Source: Bryopsis sp. KO-2023 (taxonomy: Eukaryota > Chlorophyta > Ulvophyceae > Bryopsidales > Bryopsidaceae). From it: a stretch of 64,000 nt of DNA. Position 1 is the stretch's first letter, and the number at the start of each line of letters is the position of its first letter. The position numbers and the translations under genes were made by a program. The DNA lies in contig BSYQ01000009.1 of the NCBI GenBank assembly GCA_030272585.1, positions 4,650,001 to 4,714,000 on the forward strand, written 5' to 3'. Below, in pieces: positions 1 through 8,881 of the stretch. The notes beneath the pieces were generated by a model. It made no database searches. It saw only the letters and a list, made by a program, of their open reading frames with translations, and was not told the DNA's origin.

Positions 1-180
1 CATGTGGCTACACTCGGCTCAACAATATGCTCGGCTCTTTCTTCCTCTTGTTTCAAACTTGGGTCTGCACTCCTCCTTGCAGCTCTGTCGTGGTTGCGGT
101 TACGCCGACTCACATCCACTCCTCTTCTTTCCACTTGCGCCAGTATTCTCCGGCTAGAAACCCCATTGGCTCCCAGCCTA
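1..180 (-). CDS. Partial frame downstream of gag (start of pol region, element A)
   Basis: Immediately past the gag stop, the -1 frame on the minus strand has no stop codon for the ~180 bases left in the window. It encodes an Arg/Glu-rich stretch. No protease motif is reached before the edge, so the assignment as pro-pol rests only on position. It might also be an untranslated spacer that is open by chance. Confidence 0.3.
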
Positions 181-181
181 T

Positions 182-1342
182 TTAGTTTTCCGGGCAATCA
201 GCGATCAGGTGTCCCTGTCGCTGGCATCTGTAACATCTCCTTGTTTCTGCAGCATTTCCAACATCCCTGCGGCTTCTTTCTGCAGCTGTATCTCCTCGGC
301 TGCGATTTCGTCCAGGGGTTCCAGCTCTTCGCTCACGGCTCTGAGAACGGTTTCTGTCGTTCCAGCGTACTCGTCTTTGTTGCACGTTATCGATCTCCAT
401 CCGATCTCCTCCGGAGTTTCGCTGCGGTGCAGGAGTGTAGCGATAGTAATCCCGTTCGTGGCTGCGTCCTCTGCTGTGGCTTCTGCCTCTGCTATGACTC
501 CTGCCTCTGGAATTGTCGCGACGACGGCTTTGGCTGCGGCCTCTGTCATTTCTGCGGTCGTCTCTGTAGCGGTTTTCCCGGCGGAATACATCCATGGGTC
601 CTTCCCACGTTGCTGCAAGTTCAATTGCACGGTCCAGGCTCCTGGGTGCCTCAATCTCCACTTTCGTTCGTAGGCGCTCATTCAACCCATCGATGTAGCG
701 GAACAATTTCTCCCCAGCATTGCTATCCTGGATCTGCAGCATCAACCGACGAAACTGGTGCGTGTACTCTGCAACGCTTTTGCTGCCTTGCCGCAGCCGC
801 GCCCATTCGCGTCTGAAGTCTCGGTTCTCATGCACTCGTCCAAACTGATGGCGCAATTCCTCCACGAGTTCCCAGATGTCGGCTGGCAGCATTCTGTCGC
901 CCGCTGCATGTGCCTCATAGCGCGATCTCCACCATGTGCCAGCAGCTCCGCGAAGGCTGCCAGCTGCAACCATGACTTGCTGCCTGTCGTCCCTTGTTCC
1001 AGTTATCTCAAAATAGGTCTGGATTTGAACCATCCACTCGTTGAGGGGAGTGTCGCCAGGTTCACCGGACCACTTCTCTGGGGGCGTGGCCCTCGCGCGG
1101 CCCAACGCTGCAGGGGGCTGCTGACCTTGCTGAACAGCATGATGCACAGCATGATCAACTTGCGCGTTGACATTTGCTTCAACATTTTCGGCAGCATGGC
1201 GCAAGTGCTGCAACTCCTGTTGCATTTGGTGAATCATCGCCTGCATTGCCTGCATATCCAGCGGTGCTGCAGGCTGTCCATCGTGCTGTGGCGCGGGGTG
1301 TCCGACTTCAGGGATCCCTTGCTGGTGCTGCTGCCCGTCCAT
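182..1342 (-). CDS. gag: Gag-like capsid/nucleocapsid protein of element A
   Basis: A single 386-residue frame. The N-terminal ~85 residues are Q/H-rich. Residues ~85-240 match the retrotransposon Gag core: a W-x-G-x-P start, a conserved AGTWW, and a helix-rich stretch ending in the F-x-x-G-L motif. A basic, serine/arginine-rich repeat segment follows. The protein ends in one CCHC zinc knuckle (C-x2-C-x4-H-x4-C), as expected for a nucleocapsid that packages element RNA. The stop comes three residues after the last Cys of the knuckle. From there a different frame, shifted -1, stays open to the window edge, so pol is probably expressed by frameshift or from a second ORF. No envelope-like sequence is visible. 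Confidence 0.8.
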   Translation of the reverse strand: MDGQQHQQGIPEVGHPAPQHDGQPAAPLDMQAMQAMIHQMQQELQHLRHAAENVEANVNAQVDHAVHHAVQQGQQPPAALGRARATPPEKWSGEPGDTPLNEWMVQIQTYFEITGTRDDRQQVMVAAGSLRGAAGTWWRSRYEAHAAGDRMLPADIWELVEELRHQFGRVHENRDFRREWARLRQGSKSVAEYTHQFRRLMLQIQDSNAGEKLFRYIDGLNERLRTKVEIEAPRSLDRAIELAATWEGPMDVFRRENRYRDDRRNDRGRSQSRRRDNSRGRSHSRGRSHSRGRSHERDYYRYTPAPQRNSGGDRMEIDNVQQRRVRWNDRNRSQSRERRAGTPGRNRSRGDTAAERSRRDVGNAAETRRCYRCQRQGHLIADCPEN

Positions 1343-1780
1343 AGTTACACGGTCTCAGTGGGCACGCTCGGTCCTGACACGGCACGTATCTTGGAATATC
1401 AGTGACGTGCAGAATGAAATGGTTATGGTATGGCAAGGGGCGTTCCTGCTGCAAAGGTATCCGCAGCTGTCGTCGAAATCCGTCACAAAATAGGTTCTGG
1501 CACGGTATATAAGCGCGTCCTCCTTCTGGGCTGCTATACAACACGTAGCAGTGATGAAATGGTACTCGTTGCAGTCGCTGAAGGGAAGGTCGCGGCACTA
1601 TCTGCGAGTTGCGATCCCTGATCTCTATCGTTCCTGCCCTCTGTGGCTGATTGTCTCGCAACTCCGGGTCCTCTGGTGTTCCTCCGTCGTGTGGTGGGTT
1701 CATAAACGTCCTTCGTCTCCTTTCCTTCCACAGATCCCAATATCCTTGCTGATCCTCAGTCGTCGCAGTCTTGCTGCGTT
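1343..1780 (-). other. Leader between gag start and primer-binding site of element A
   Basis: This segment separates the gag start codon from the candidate primer-binding site and would be the 5' untranslated leader of element A. The minus strand happens to be open through most of it, but the encoded sequence has no recognisable domain. A TATATA stretch lies at about 1507-1514. No gene is called here. Confidence 0.35.
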
Positions 1781-1795
1781 CCAGCTCCGAAACCA
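1781..1795 (-). other. Candidate primer-binding site of element A
   Basis: On the minus strand this reads TGGTTTCGGAGCTGG and starts one to two bases inside the candidate LTR end. It begins with TGG, the complement of a tRNA CCA end, and resembles the initiator-Met type site TGGTATCAGAGC at ten of twelve positions. The priming tRNA was not identified. Confidence 0.4.
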
Positions 1796-1796
1796 A

Positions 1797-2064
1797 TGAA
1801 ACACCTTATCGATTAACTGCAAGTGTTGCAGCGGAGACTCACACGGATAACACCACACTCGAACTTATTACAAGGTTCCCATAGCACATGCTATCTAAAT
1901 ACCAACTGCGCTGCGTGCTGTGCAGGCCAGGCTGGCAGTTCACAGGAACTGCACACTGTACTGACCTGCAGCACAGCACCGCAGCACAGCTCCGTAGCAC
2001 AGCACGGCAGCACTGCAGACGCTGCCAACCCTGCAGCAGTCTGCGTGACTGCCGATCCGTTACA
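1797..2064 (-). repeat. Candidate 5' LTR of element A
   Basis: The segment is 268 bp. Read on the minus strand it starts TGTAACGG and ends GTTTCA, so it has the TG...CA ends of an LTR. It is followed by a primer-binding-site-like sequence. On its other side the sequence passes directly into reverse-transcriptase coding sequence of element B; ATATT at 2065-2069 would be the 5-bp target copy. The body is rich in GCAGCAC/GCACAGC motifs. The second LTR is not in the window, so the ends cannot be confirmed by comparison. Confidence 0.45.
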
Positions 2065-4070
2065 ATATTCCAAACATGGATGAACCGTGTATTTCATGGG
2101 ATGATAGGGAAGTACGTCCTTATCTATCTTGATGATATACTTGTGTATTCGAGGAATGAGAAAGACCACATCATGCATCTCAAAAAGGTCCTGGATCGTT
2201 TGAGAGAGCACAAGCTCTTCTTGAAGAGATCAAAGTGTGATTTCTTTAAGGATGCATTGCATTATCTTGGCTTCGTGATAAGCAAAGAAGGGATTGCGGT
2301 AGATACTCGCAAGACTCAGAAGGTCATTGATTGGCCAGAGCCACAAAATATATCTGAGTTGAGATCCTTCTTAGGTCTTTCAAATTACTTCCGTCGGTTC
2401 ATTCAAGGATACAGTAAATTGGTCGGACCACTTACGAACTTACTTAGGAAGAGTAAGGAGTGGGACTGGAATGATGATTGTCGCAAAGCAATGGTTGCAG
2501 TTAAGGAAGCCCTGACCCATGCACCTTGCTTGGCAATGCCAGATTTCAGTAAGCCTTTTGAAGTTATTGCCGATGCCTCGGATTGGGCTATTGGTGCAAT
2601 ATTACTTCAAGAAGGTCGACCAATAGCATTTGAAAGTAAAATGCTACATGGTGCACAATTGAGATGGTCAATATCAGACAAAGAAATGTTTGCTGTTGTC
2701 CATGCTTTGAAATTGTGGAGGTGCTATCTGGATGTGATGGAGTTTAAGGTGATCGTGGATCACAAACCCAACACATTTTTCCATTCCCAGGTAACGTTGT
2801 CTCGAAGAGCGGTGCGGTGGCTTGAGTGTCTTCAGGGATACCGATTCAAGTGGGAATACCAGCCAGGCAGGACGAATGTAGCAGACCCCTTGTCGCGCTA
2901 TCCTGTACGGTATTCTCAGCAGATCAGTGTCTTGTTGGAGTCGGTGAGCAAGCGTGGCCGACTCAGTCACCTTGGTGAGGAGGGCCCAGCTCTCTCTCCT
3001 TTGCCTAATATCGATCTTCAGCGACGATTATCTGAGGGGTACGCTAAAGACGAGTGGTTCAATACATTGGAATCCGCTGCTTCAATGTGTCGTTTCGACT
3101 CGGGTTTTTGGTGGAATGGAACGCGGGTGGTTGTCCCAAACTTTAATGGCCTCAGGTTGGATATTATAAAAGATTTTCATTCAACGGTGTATTCGGGACA
3201 CTTTGGTGTCAAAAAGACGAAACACAATTTGTTGAAGTGGTTTTGGTGGCCAGGGGTAGAGAAGGATATATTGTCCTTTATCAAAGGTTGTGATAGTTGT
3301 CAACGGAACAAGTGGAGACGTGGCAAACCTCCTGGTTCGTTGCAACCTCTACCGATACCAGATGCTCGTTGGGAGAGTGTTTCGATGGATTTGATAGTCG
3401 AGCTTCCCAAGTCAGGTGCTGAGCATTATGATGCGATCCTAGTTTTCGTGGACCGACTCACGAAAATGGTGAGATGCGCTGCAACATACACGAAGTGTGA
3501 TGCTGCAGAAACAGCGAGACTCTTTGTATCACATGTCTTCCGTTCACACGGTCTTCCTAGGACATTGGTGAGTGACAGAGATCCCAGGTGGAGATCACGA
3601 TTCTTTGCGGAATTGTGTAATACTTGGAAGATCAGTCAGGCTATGTCAACTGCTTTTCATCCCACCACTGATGGGCAGACTGAGGCAATGAACAAAGTCT
3701 TAGAAGACACCCTAAGACATTTTGTTGGGATACGCCACAGTGATTGGTCTGAACTGTTGCCAGTTGTCGAGTTTGCTATGAATAACTCCAAGTCGGAAGC
3801 GACTGGTGAGACACCATTTTTCCTTAATTACGGTCGTGATCCTTGGACAGCTACGACGGCACAGATGCCTGGATTCGGGCCAGGTGCATCTAGTAGAAAG
3901 AGCTCGTCACTGCAGATGGCGGTGCCAGCTGTACAAAGAATGACGACAACGATAAGAGATAGCATTGTGAAGGCGAAAAGGTGTTTAGAGGCAACACGTC
4001 AAAGGATGAAGGCGTATGCTGATCGACATAGACGTCCTGTGGATGTGAAAGTAGGCGATAAAGTGTTGTT
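2065..4070 (+). CDS. pol: Pol polyprotein of chromovirus B, 5'-truncated part (RT, RNase H, integrase)
   Basis: An open frame that enters reverse transcriptase just before the palm. YLDD lies at 2125-2136, with the preceding FQ-x-WMN-x-VF motif at the truncated start. An RNase H domain follows (about 2560-2920). The integrase has an HHCC zinc finger (about 3175-3310, ending C-D-S-C) and a DDE core: Asp at 3388, Asp at 3574 and Glu at 3682, giving the D35E spacing of gypsy integrases. No stops interrupt the frame. The 5' part is cut off by element A, and the 3' part is separated from its chromodomain by the DNA element inserted at 4071. The enzyme would copy the element RNA and insert the cDNA; this copy is doubly disrupted. 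Confidence 0.85.
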
Positions 4071-4084
4071 CGTCGGAATGTTTG
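4071..4084 (+). repeat. Left terminal inverted repeat of the DNA element
   Basis: Fourteen bases, identical to the inverse of 6772-6785. Similarity beyond this is limited to a shared GCTTC a few bases further in. Confidence 0.75.
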
Positions 4085-4085
4085 C

Positions 4086-4365
4086 ACGCTTCCAACGTCG
4101 CTTCCATCGTGGTTCCATCTTCCGCTTCCATGGAAATGAGTGTGGCACCGATCGCTTCCGCGGAAGCGATCGTGGAAGCGTGCGATTGTAACGCCCACAG
4201 CTCGCTTCCAAGACTGCTTCCATGGAAGCGGTCGCTACCACACTCACTTCCACGGAAGCGGAAGATGGAACCACGATGGAGGCGAGAATGGAAGCGATCG
4301 TTTCCAGTGGAAGCGATCGTTTCCAGTGGAAGCGATGGATTCCAGTTTCGCTTCCATTGGAAGCG
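4086..4365. repeat. Left subterminal CGCTTCC/GGAAGCG array
   Basis: About twenty copies of CGCTTCC or its complement lie in 280 bp, several as perfect palindromes (for example CGCTTCCGCGGAAGCG at 4153-4168). 4103-4159 and 4224-4280 form a 57-nt imperfect inverted repeat around a 64-nt centre. In CACTA-like elements such arrays are transposase-binding sites; here that is inference. Confidence 0.75.
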
Positions 4366-5039
4366 AGCCGGAACTGGGCGTGCTGGGGGAAAATTGCAAG
4401 AATTTTCTTGCGTCTAATTGATGTTATTAATGAGCACTGGGAGTCGAACCCGAAAAAGCCCAGGGTCGCCGCCAAAGAGCGTCCCTTGCACACTCTTTTA
4501 GGACTAGTCCCAAACTGACTCACACTACCAAGCATTCATGAATAGGCAGTTCTCCTGTGTTTTGTGTTTGTGTTTGTATTTTCCAGGAAACTGTTAGTGT
4601 GCAGCAAACACAGAATTTCTGTGGACCACTTCTGGAAGTGCAGTCACATTCATGCTGCACATGTATGTTCCAACATGTATATCCAAGTCCTTTATTTTGT
4701 TATTAGAAGATGGAAAAGAAAAGAGAAGCAAAAAGTCCAATGCAGAATTCGGAAGAGTTTCTGAGAGCATTCAAACAAACCACCCCCAGAAAAAAGAAAA
4801 AAACTTATTAAACATAATAGAAATAAAATATTCATAGCTCACCACCTATTCTTCTATTTTTATTATTCCCTACTGCCCAAAATAGATTCTTCCCCCGTGT
4901 TTCTGCCGATTTTTTTCGAGCACACGCTATTTTTTTCTCACCTGTTTTTCCTGAAACCTTTTTTTCGCTTCGGGCGTTTTTTTCCTTCGCGATAATTGGA
5001 GAGGAAGGGGAGGGGATCCTTCGTTTTCGGGGGAAAAAA

Positions 5040-5480
5040 GAGGTACCTGCGACAATACGAACCACTAAGCACCTGGCCCTTGTGGTAGAAGCTGCAGAAG
5101 GAGATTTTCCTATCGAGACAGTGCGTGCAACACCCATGTTTTATGGTCGACCCAGGTTCCATAACGTGATTATTCGGGGTGAAGATGAAGTCCACTGGTA
5201 TGCTCAATTAAGGCTACTATTCACGATACACGTAGAAGGAGAAAAAAAAGAAATGGCTTTCGTTCGCTGGTATGACTGTGTTGCACGAGACAAACTGGAA
5301 AAAATGAGAGGATGGTACGGGACACTAGAATCCCATGGAGCAATTCCACTGTCATGGTCAGGTGGAAAGGTTCACTATCACTACGATGTCATTGACATTC
5401 ACTCGATTAAAAAAAAATGCTATATTCTGCCGTCTTTCAATGTTTCAGACCTTTTTTATGTAAGTCCTTTCAAATGGTGA
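5040..5480 (+). pseudogene. Fragment resembling the C-terminal part of a DNA-transposon protein
   Basis: A frame open from about 5040, with no conserved ATG at its start, encodes about 145 residues. It shows an R-A-T-P-M-F-Y-G-R-P-R-F motif, then W-Y-A-Q-L-R-L-L-F, A-F-V-R-W-Y-D, and V-I-D-I-H-S-I before a stop. From memory this succession resembles the C-terminal module of proteins encoded by large TIR elements in algae, oomycetes and fungi (KDZ/CACTA-like). No DDE catalytic core is visible elsewhere in the element, so this is either the last exon of a spliced transposase or a relic. The assignment is inference; the frame is clearly non-random next to the T-rich, stop-rich sequence around it. 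Confidence 0.4.
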
Positions 5481-5508
5481 TTTTTATTTTTATGAAACTT
5501 TTCTCTAT

Positions 5509-6480
5509 TCAATTCTGATTCATCAATTCTTTCAAACAATTAACTACAATACTGAAATATTGTGAGCTCACTATCAGACTTGAGTACACCCACCGCAATG
5601 CCAGAGATGGTGATGCCATTTGTGGAGCTTTCTGGAATTTAGACTCCGACCGTTTCAGCTCTTCCTGTCCACATTGTAGTATTGCAATCTGCATTGCATA
5701 TGTACCATCCAGTTCAGATTGTTGCCCAGCAATATCCAGCGCCCAAGACCAATGGATTATTGAAACTGTCAACCTCACTCTGAGTTCAAGGCCTTGGCTG
5801 AGATTGCTTTCATTAAACCATCCCCCTGAAAATATAAGCAGGACTTCAACTGGACAACACACAAGTTTCTCATCCTTGCTCCTGTGGTTTACCTTCCTTC
5901 CAGATATCGTGACACTGATTTCCCCAAGCGAAGCCGGATCAATCCAGGCATCGCAATCATGTCTTCCACGCCCTTTCTCTCCATCTCTGTTTTTAATCCA
6001 TATCATTTATTTATTTTTCACCGGCAAGAGGTTCTTTAAGAAATTTTATTCTCATTCCAACCCAGAGCTACTTGTTCAGGTATAGGACATACCATCAAAC
6101 GAAGGCTGAACGTTGCACACCAAAAACACAAGACATACCACCTGGCACCCAGCCAAATTCTCGCAGGGTGGGAACGTGGCCACCAAAATGCTCGGCAGCC
6201 ACGCCACCAACGCCAGGAGCGAAATGGGCTCCGGCTCCATAGATGCACTTACGACAGTATTCATCAGTCGCGGTACGCTTGGGTGTGGCAACCTCTCCGC
6301 ACCCTCGTGTCGTCTTGTCCGGAATAATTCCTCGCCCCCGTCCCAAAGCCAAATTCGAAGCAGGGCAACCAACCTGGTAGTGCTGCGCCTTCGTCGGACA
6401 TGTGCATTTGAACACGTGACTCCACTTCACGTGCACACGTGCAGGGGATACAAATTATTCTCTTGGAGGGTTTGGGGAGT
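5509..6480. other. Interior of DNA element, right half, no certain gene
   Basis: Frames of 90-165 codons are open on the minus strand (5509-6006 and 6095-6436) but contain no domain I recognise and no convincing splice links. They may be decayed coding sequence of the element. Confidence 0.25.
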
Positions 6481-6489
6481 TTTATGGAT

Positions 6490-6765
6490 TGAACCATGGA
6501 AACGCTTGCTTCCAGTGGAAGCGTGGTTGGAAGCGCTGCTGGAGGCGAGGTCGCTTCCATGGAAGCGCTGCTGGAGGCGAGGTCGCTTCCATGGAAGCGC
6601 TGCTGGAGGCGAGGCCGCTTCCATGGAAGCGCTGCTGGAGGCGAGGCCGCTTCCATGGAAGCGCTGCTGGAAGCGAAGTCGCTTCCACGGAAGCATATGG
6701 AAGCGCACCGCTTCCGAGGAAGCGGTTTGGAAGCGCGCTTCCGCCTTGTGCTTCCGTGGAAGCGA
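6490..6765. repeat. Right subterminal array with 32-bp tandem repeats
   Basis: Five near-identical units start with CGCTTCC at 6552, 6584, 6616, 6648 and 6680, exactly 32 bp apart. The first four carry the 16-bp palindrome CGCTTCCATGGAAGCG followed by CTGCTGGAGGCGAG, and the fifth is a diverged copy. More scattered GGAAGCG copies continue to 6765. The sequence family is the same as the left array, but the tandem organisation is unique to this end. Confidence 0.8.
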
Positions 6766-6771
6766 AGCCTC

Positions 6772-6785
6772 CAAACATTCCGACG
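6772..6785 (-). repeat. Right terminal inverted repeat of the DNA element
   Basis: Exact inverse of 4071-4084; followed by TT (6786-6787), the presumed target duplication. Confidence 0.75.
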
Positions 6786-7253
6786 TTGGATGCACGGCAT
6801 ATCCGCCTAAAACATCCAGGATCCCGAAAATTGATGCCGAAGTGGATCGGACCCTTTACTATTTCGGATCAAATCGGTAAGGTAGCTTTTCGGTTGGATT
6901 TACCGAACTATCTTAAAATTCATCCGGTTTTTCATGCGAGCTTGTTGAAGCCTTATTGGGCGCATGGAAAAGTTCAGCCTCCTCCGCCGGTGGAACTCGA
7001 TGATGAGTTGGAATATGAGGTTGAAATGCTTTTAGATCATCGTGTACGGCGAATAGGTCGAAAGCGTAAAACTGAGTATTTGTGCAAATGGATGGGTTAT
7101 GGACATGAGCATAATACTTGGGAACCCGAAGAGCATATGGAGAATGCTAGGGAATTGGTAGAAGAATACCAACACAAAATCAAGTCGACGGACTTGTCTC
7201 CGCCAATTGTTATCCGTCGAAGTGAACGCCTTCGGTCGAAAGAGCGCAATTGA
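6786..7253 (+). CDS. pol: Chromodomain-containing 3' part of chromovirus B pol
   Basis: The frame resumes after the inserted element with the conserved R-L-K-H-P-G-S-R-K-L-M-P-K-W-I-G-P-F block that follows integrase in gypsy elements (about 6798-6860). Next come the H-P-V-F-H-A-S-L-L-K motif (about 6921-6950) and a C-terminal chromodomain (about 7010-7165) with Y-E-V-E, the aromatic Y-L-C-K-W and N-T-W-E-P-E positions. A basic tail and stop at 7253 follow. The chromodomain defines the element as a chromovirus and would steer integration to particular chromatin. Here it is cut from its integrase by the TIR element. Confidence 0.85.
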   Translation: MDARHIRLKHPGSRKLMPKWIGPFTISDQIGKVAFRLDLPNYLKIHPVFHASLLKPYWAHGKVQPPPPVELDDELEYEVEMLLDHRVRRIGRKRKTEYLCKWMGYGHEHNTWEPEEHMENARELVEEYQHKIKSTDLSPPIVIRRSERLRSKERN

Positions 7254-7660
7254 CAGAGTAGGAGATCTCAAGAGAAGGGAAATAAATTGAATGGGCAAAA
7301 TTTGATTTGAATATCTCCGCACATATGTGTGAATGCCGACGGGTGAGATATTGTTTTCCTAAGGCAAGGTAGCCAATGTGGAAAAGCGTTCACCATGAAA
7401 AGGGGTTTTATCTCGGGTTTGAGAAGGTGTCTTGACCCTTAAGATGGTTTGGTTTTGTGAAAGGGATCACAAACTTTGAGATGTTTCTCCAATCTCAATC
7501 TTGACCGGATATGAAACTTTTGGTGTAGTGGCTCGCTGAAAGGCACCTAGAGATTTCAACATTTGGTCAAAGTACCGTGTGTAAACCATTGCTAAGGTTT
7601 CTGCACCCTGTAGCATATAAGTGTTTATCCAAGTGGAGTCAGGACCAGGAGGTCTGACAC
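7254..7660 (+). other. 3' untranslated part of chromovirus B
   Basis: About 400 bp between the pol stop and the polypurine tract. No open frame or repeat of note. Confidence 0.6.
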
Positions 7661-7675
7661 TTTGGGGGGGAGGAA
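7661..7675 (+). other. Polypurine tract of chromovirus B
   Basis: TTTGGGGGGGAGGAA directly precedes the TG that starts the LTR. A polypurine tract at this place primes plus-strand DNA synthesis in LTR elements. Confidence 0.75.
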
Positions 7676-8293
7676 TGTTATGACGTCACACGCGTGTGTC
7701 ACGGTGTGTCGCCACGTGTACATGTGTGTCGCCACGTGTGTCACCTGTCGTGACACATTTGCATCTGTCCCCACACGGTGGTAGCAGGGTCCAATCACCA
7801 AGTATGGTGATTGCTACCATGTGTACTAGCAACGCTCATAAAAGGCGTTGGTACACTCTCTTTCCAGGTTTTGGTTTGAGAAAGACTTTCACTGCCACTG
7901 AAAGTCAAGCAGCACAACAAAGCCACCACGACGGATACTCAGTCCAGAAAGCTGCCTGAAGACACTTCCACGACCACGTTTGCCGGAGTCCTTGGTGGCG
8001 GTTAGGTGTATCGTGTGCACGCCGGCACAACACCGTAGGGAAGCAGTCAGATGGCTGCAATTCAGAAGAGATAAAAGGGCCACACAATCGACCGGTTGCA
8101 GAAAACACGGCCTCCCCTTCTTGGCCACCACTTACGAAGTGAGGGGTATCAAGAGAATTACAAAGTGCTTCAGACCAGTCCCTTAAGTCTTGCCACATTC
8201 GGCTCAACTGTTTTCCTCAACTAAACACAACTACCAATTATCCTTAACGGTAATTGATCCCATAAGCAACACACTAGTCATCCAACCTGCTAC
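7676..8293 (+). repeat. 3' LTR of chromovirus B
   Basis: Starts TGTTATGACGTCA right after the polypurine tract. Promoter-like features follow in order: TGACGTCA (7681-7688), two copies of a GTGTGTCGCCACGTG unit each with CACGTG (7713-7718, 7733-7738), a 9-bp inverted repeat around 7791-7812 and a TATA-like CATAAAAG (about 7837). The 3' end is uncertain: GCTACA at 8293 or GCAACA about 8270 would both give a CA end. The 5' LTR is outside the window, so length (about 600 bp) is an estimate. Confidence 0.6.
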
Positions 8294-8881
8294 AATCCCG
8301 GGTTATGTACGAACGCTGCTTTTTGTAGGCCGCGAGAAATGCATGTGTTCTCTCCCTCTGTGTGGAGGGTTTCTGGACGTTCATTTTTGTTTGGGTGCTT
8401 GACCCCTATCGCGTTTTTCAACGAGATTCTTTCATATCGAGAACTAGAAAAGGTGAGACGCGGCGGAAGCCCTGTGGAGTTTTGTTTTGGTGTCTCAAAA
8501 AAAAAAAAGTCAGGTCGCGAGGTGTGCACCGTTTCTCTCTTACAGATTTCCTTTTCGTTTTTTTTTGGGGGGGAAGACCTCGTGGGCGCTGCGTGCGACT
8601 GTCGCTGGAAAGGAGGGCTTCTGTCCGGAGGCGATATTCTTTCCTTAAAATAGAGGTTAGTTCGGCGAACGCACGGCAGTTGGGGGGGGGGAAACGCGAG
8701 ACAGACGGCACGGTTCCTGACTCGGAAAGAGAAACTCGACGGAAAACGCTCTTTTTTCGTCTGAAGGGGGCACTTGCCTCTTTTGCCGATTTGTTTCTTG
8801 TGCGCATGTCTTCCCCCTGAGCCTTCCCCTCTCGTCCCTCACAGTTTTGTCACTCTTTTTTTTTTTCGTCTTCTTTTTTCC
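8294..8881 (+). promoter_or_regulatory. Upstream region of the membrane-protein gene
   Basis: About 590 bp between the LTR end and the first coding exon, rich in T-runs and CT-rich stretches. No TATA box stands out. Frames are open in several readings but none resembles a protein. The 3' LTR of element B lies directly upstream of this gene. Confidence 0.3.

Larger units (their letters stand above)
1..2064 (-). mobile_element. LTR retrotransposon A (Ty3/gypsy-like), left part outside window
   Basis: Read on the minus strand this is the 5' half of an LTR retrotransposon: candidate LTR (1797-2064), candidate primer-binding site (1781-1795), a leader of about 440 nt, gag (182-1342), and the start of a downstream frame that is still open at base 1. 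The right boundary falls inside the reverse-transcriptase coding region of element B, so A is inferred to have jumped into B. Its protease-pol part, its other LTR and the left half of B should lie to the left of the window. Only gag is recognised with confidence; the LTR limits are inferred from TG...CA ends. Confidence 0.6.
4071..6785. mobile_element. TIR DNA transposon inserted in chromovirus B pol
   Basis: The 2,715-bp insert begins CGTCGGAATGTTTG (4071-4084) and ends with the exact inverse CAAACATTCCGACG (6772-6785). It is flanked by TT on each side (4069-4070 and 6786-6787). Without the insert and one TT, the integrase and chromodomain parts of the host pol lie in one frame, so this is a clean insertion with a likely 2-bp target duplication. 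Just inside each end lie palindrome-rich CGCTTCC/GGAAGCG arrays. Short TIRs with subterminal repeat arrays and a 2-3-bp duplication recall CACTA/EnSpm-type elements, but the termini are not CACTA. It could be nonautonomous. Strand is undecided. Confidence 0.75.

Noticed and set aside
4395..4470. tRNA-like T-arm (GGGTTCGACTCCCAG on the minus strand)
   Set aside because: No matching acceptor stem, D-arm or anticodon arm can be built around it.
6113..6880. 255-codon plus frame across the right end of the DNA element
   Set aside because: It only reads through the palindromic repeats; the genuine coding part starts after the TIR at 6786.
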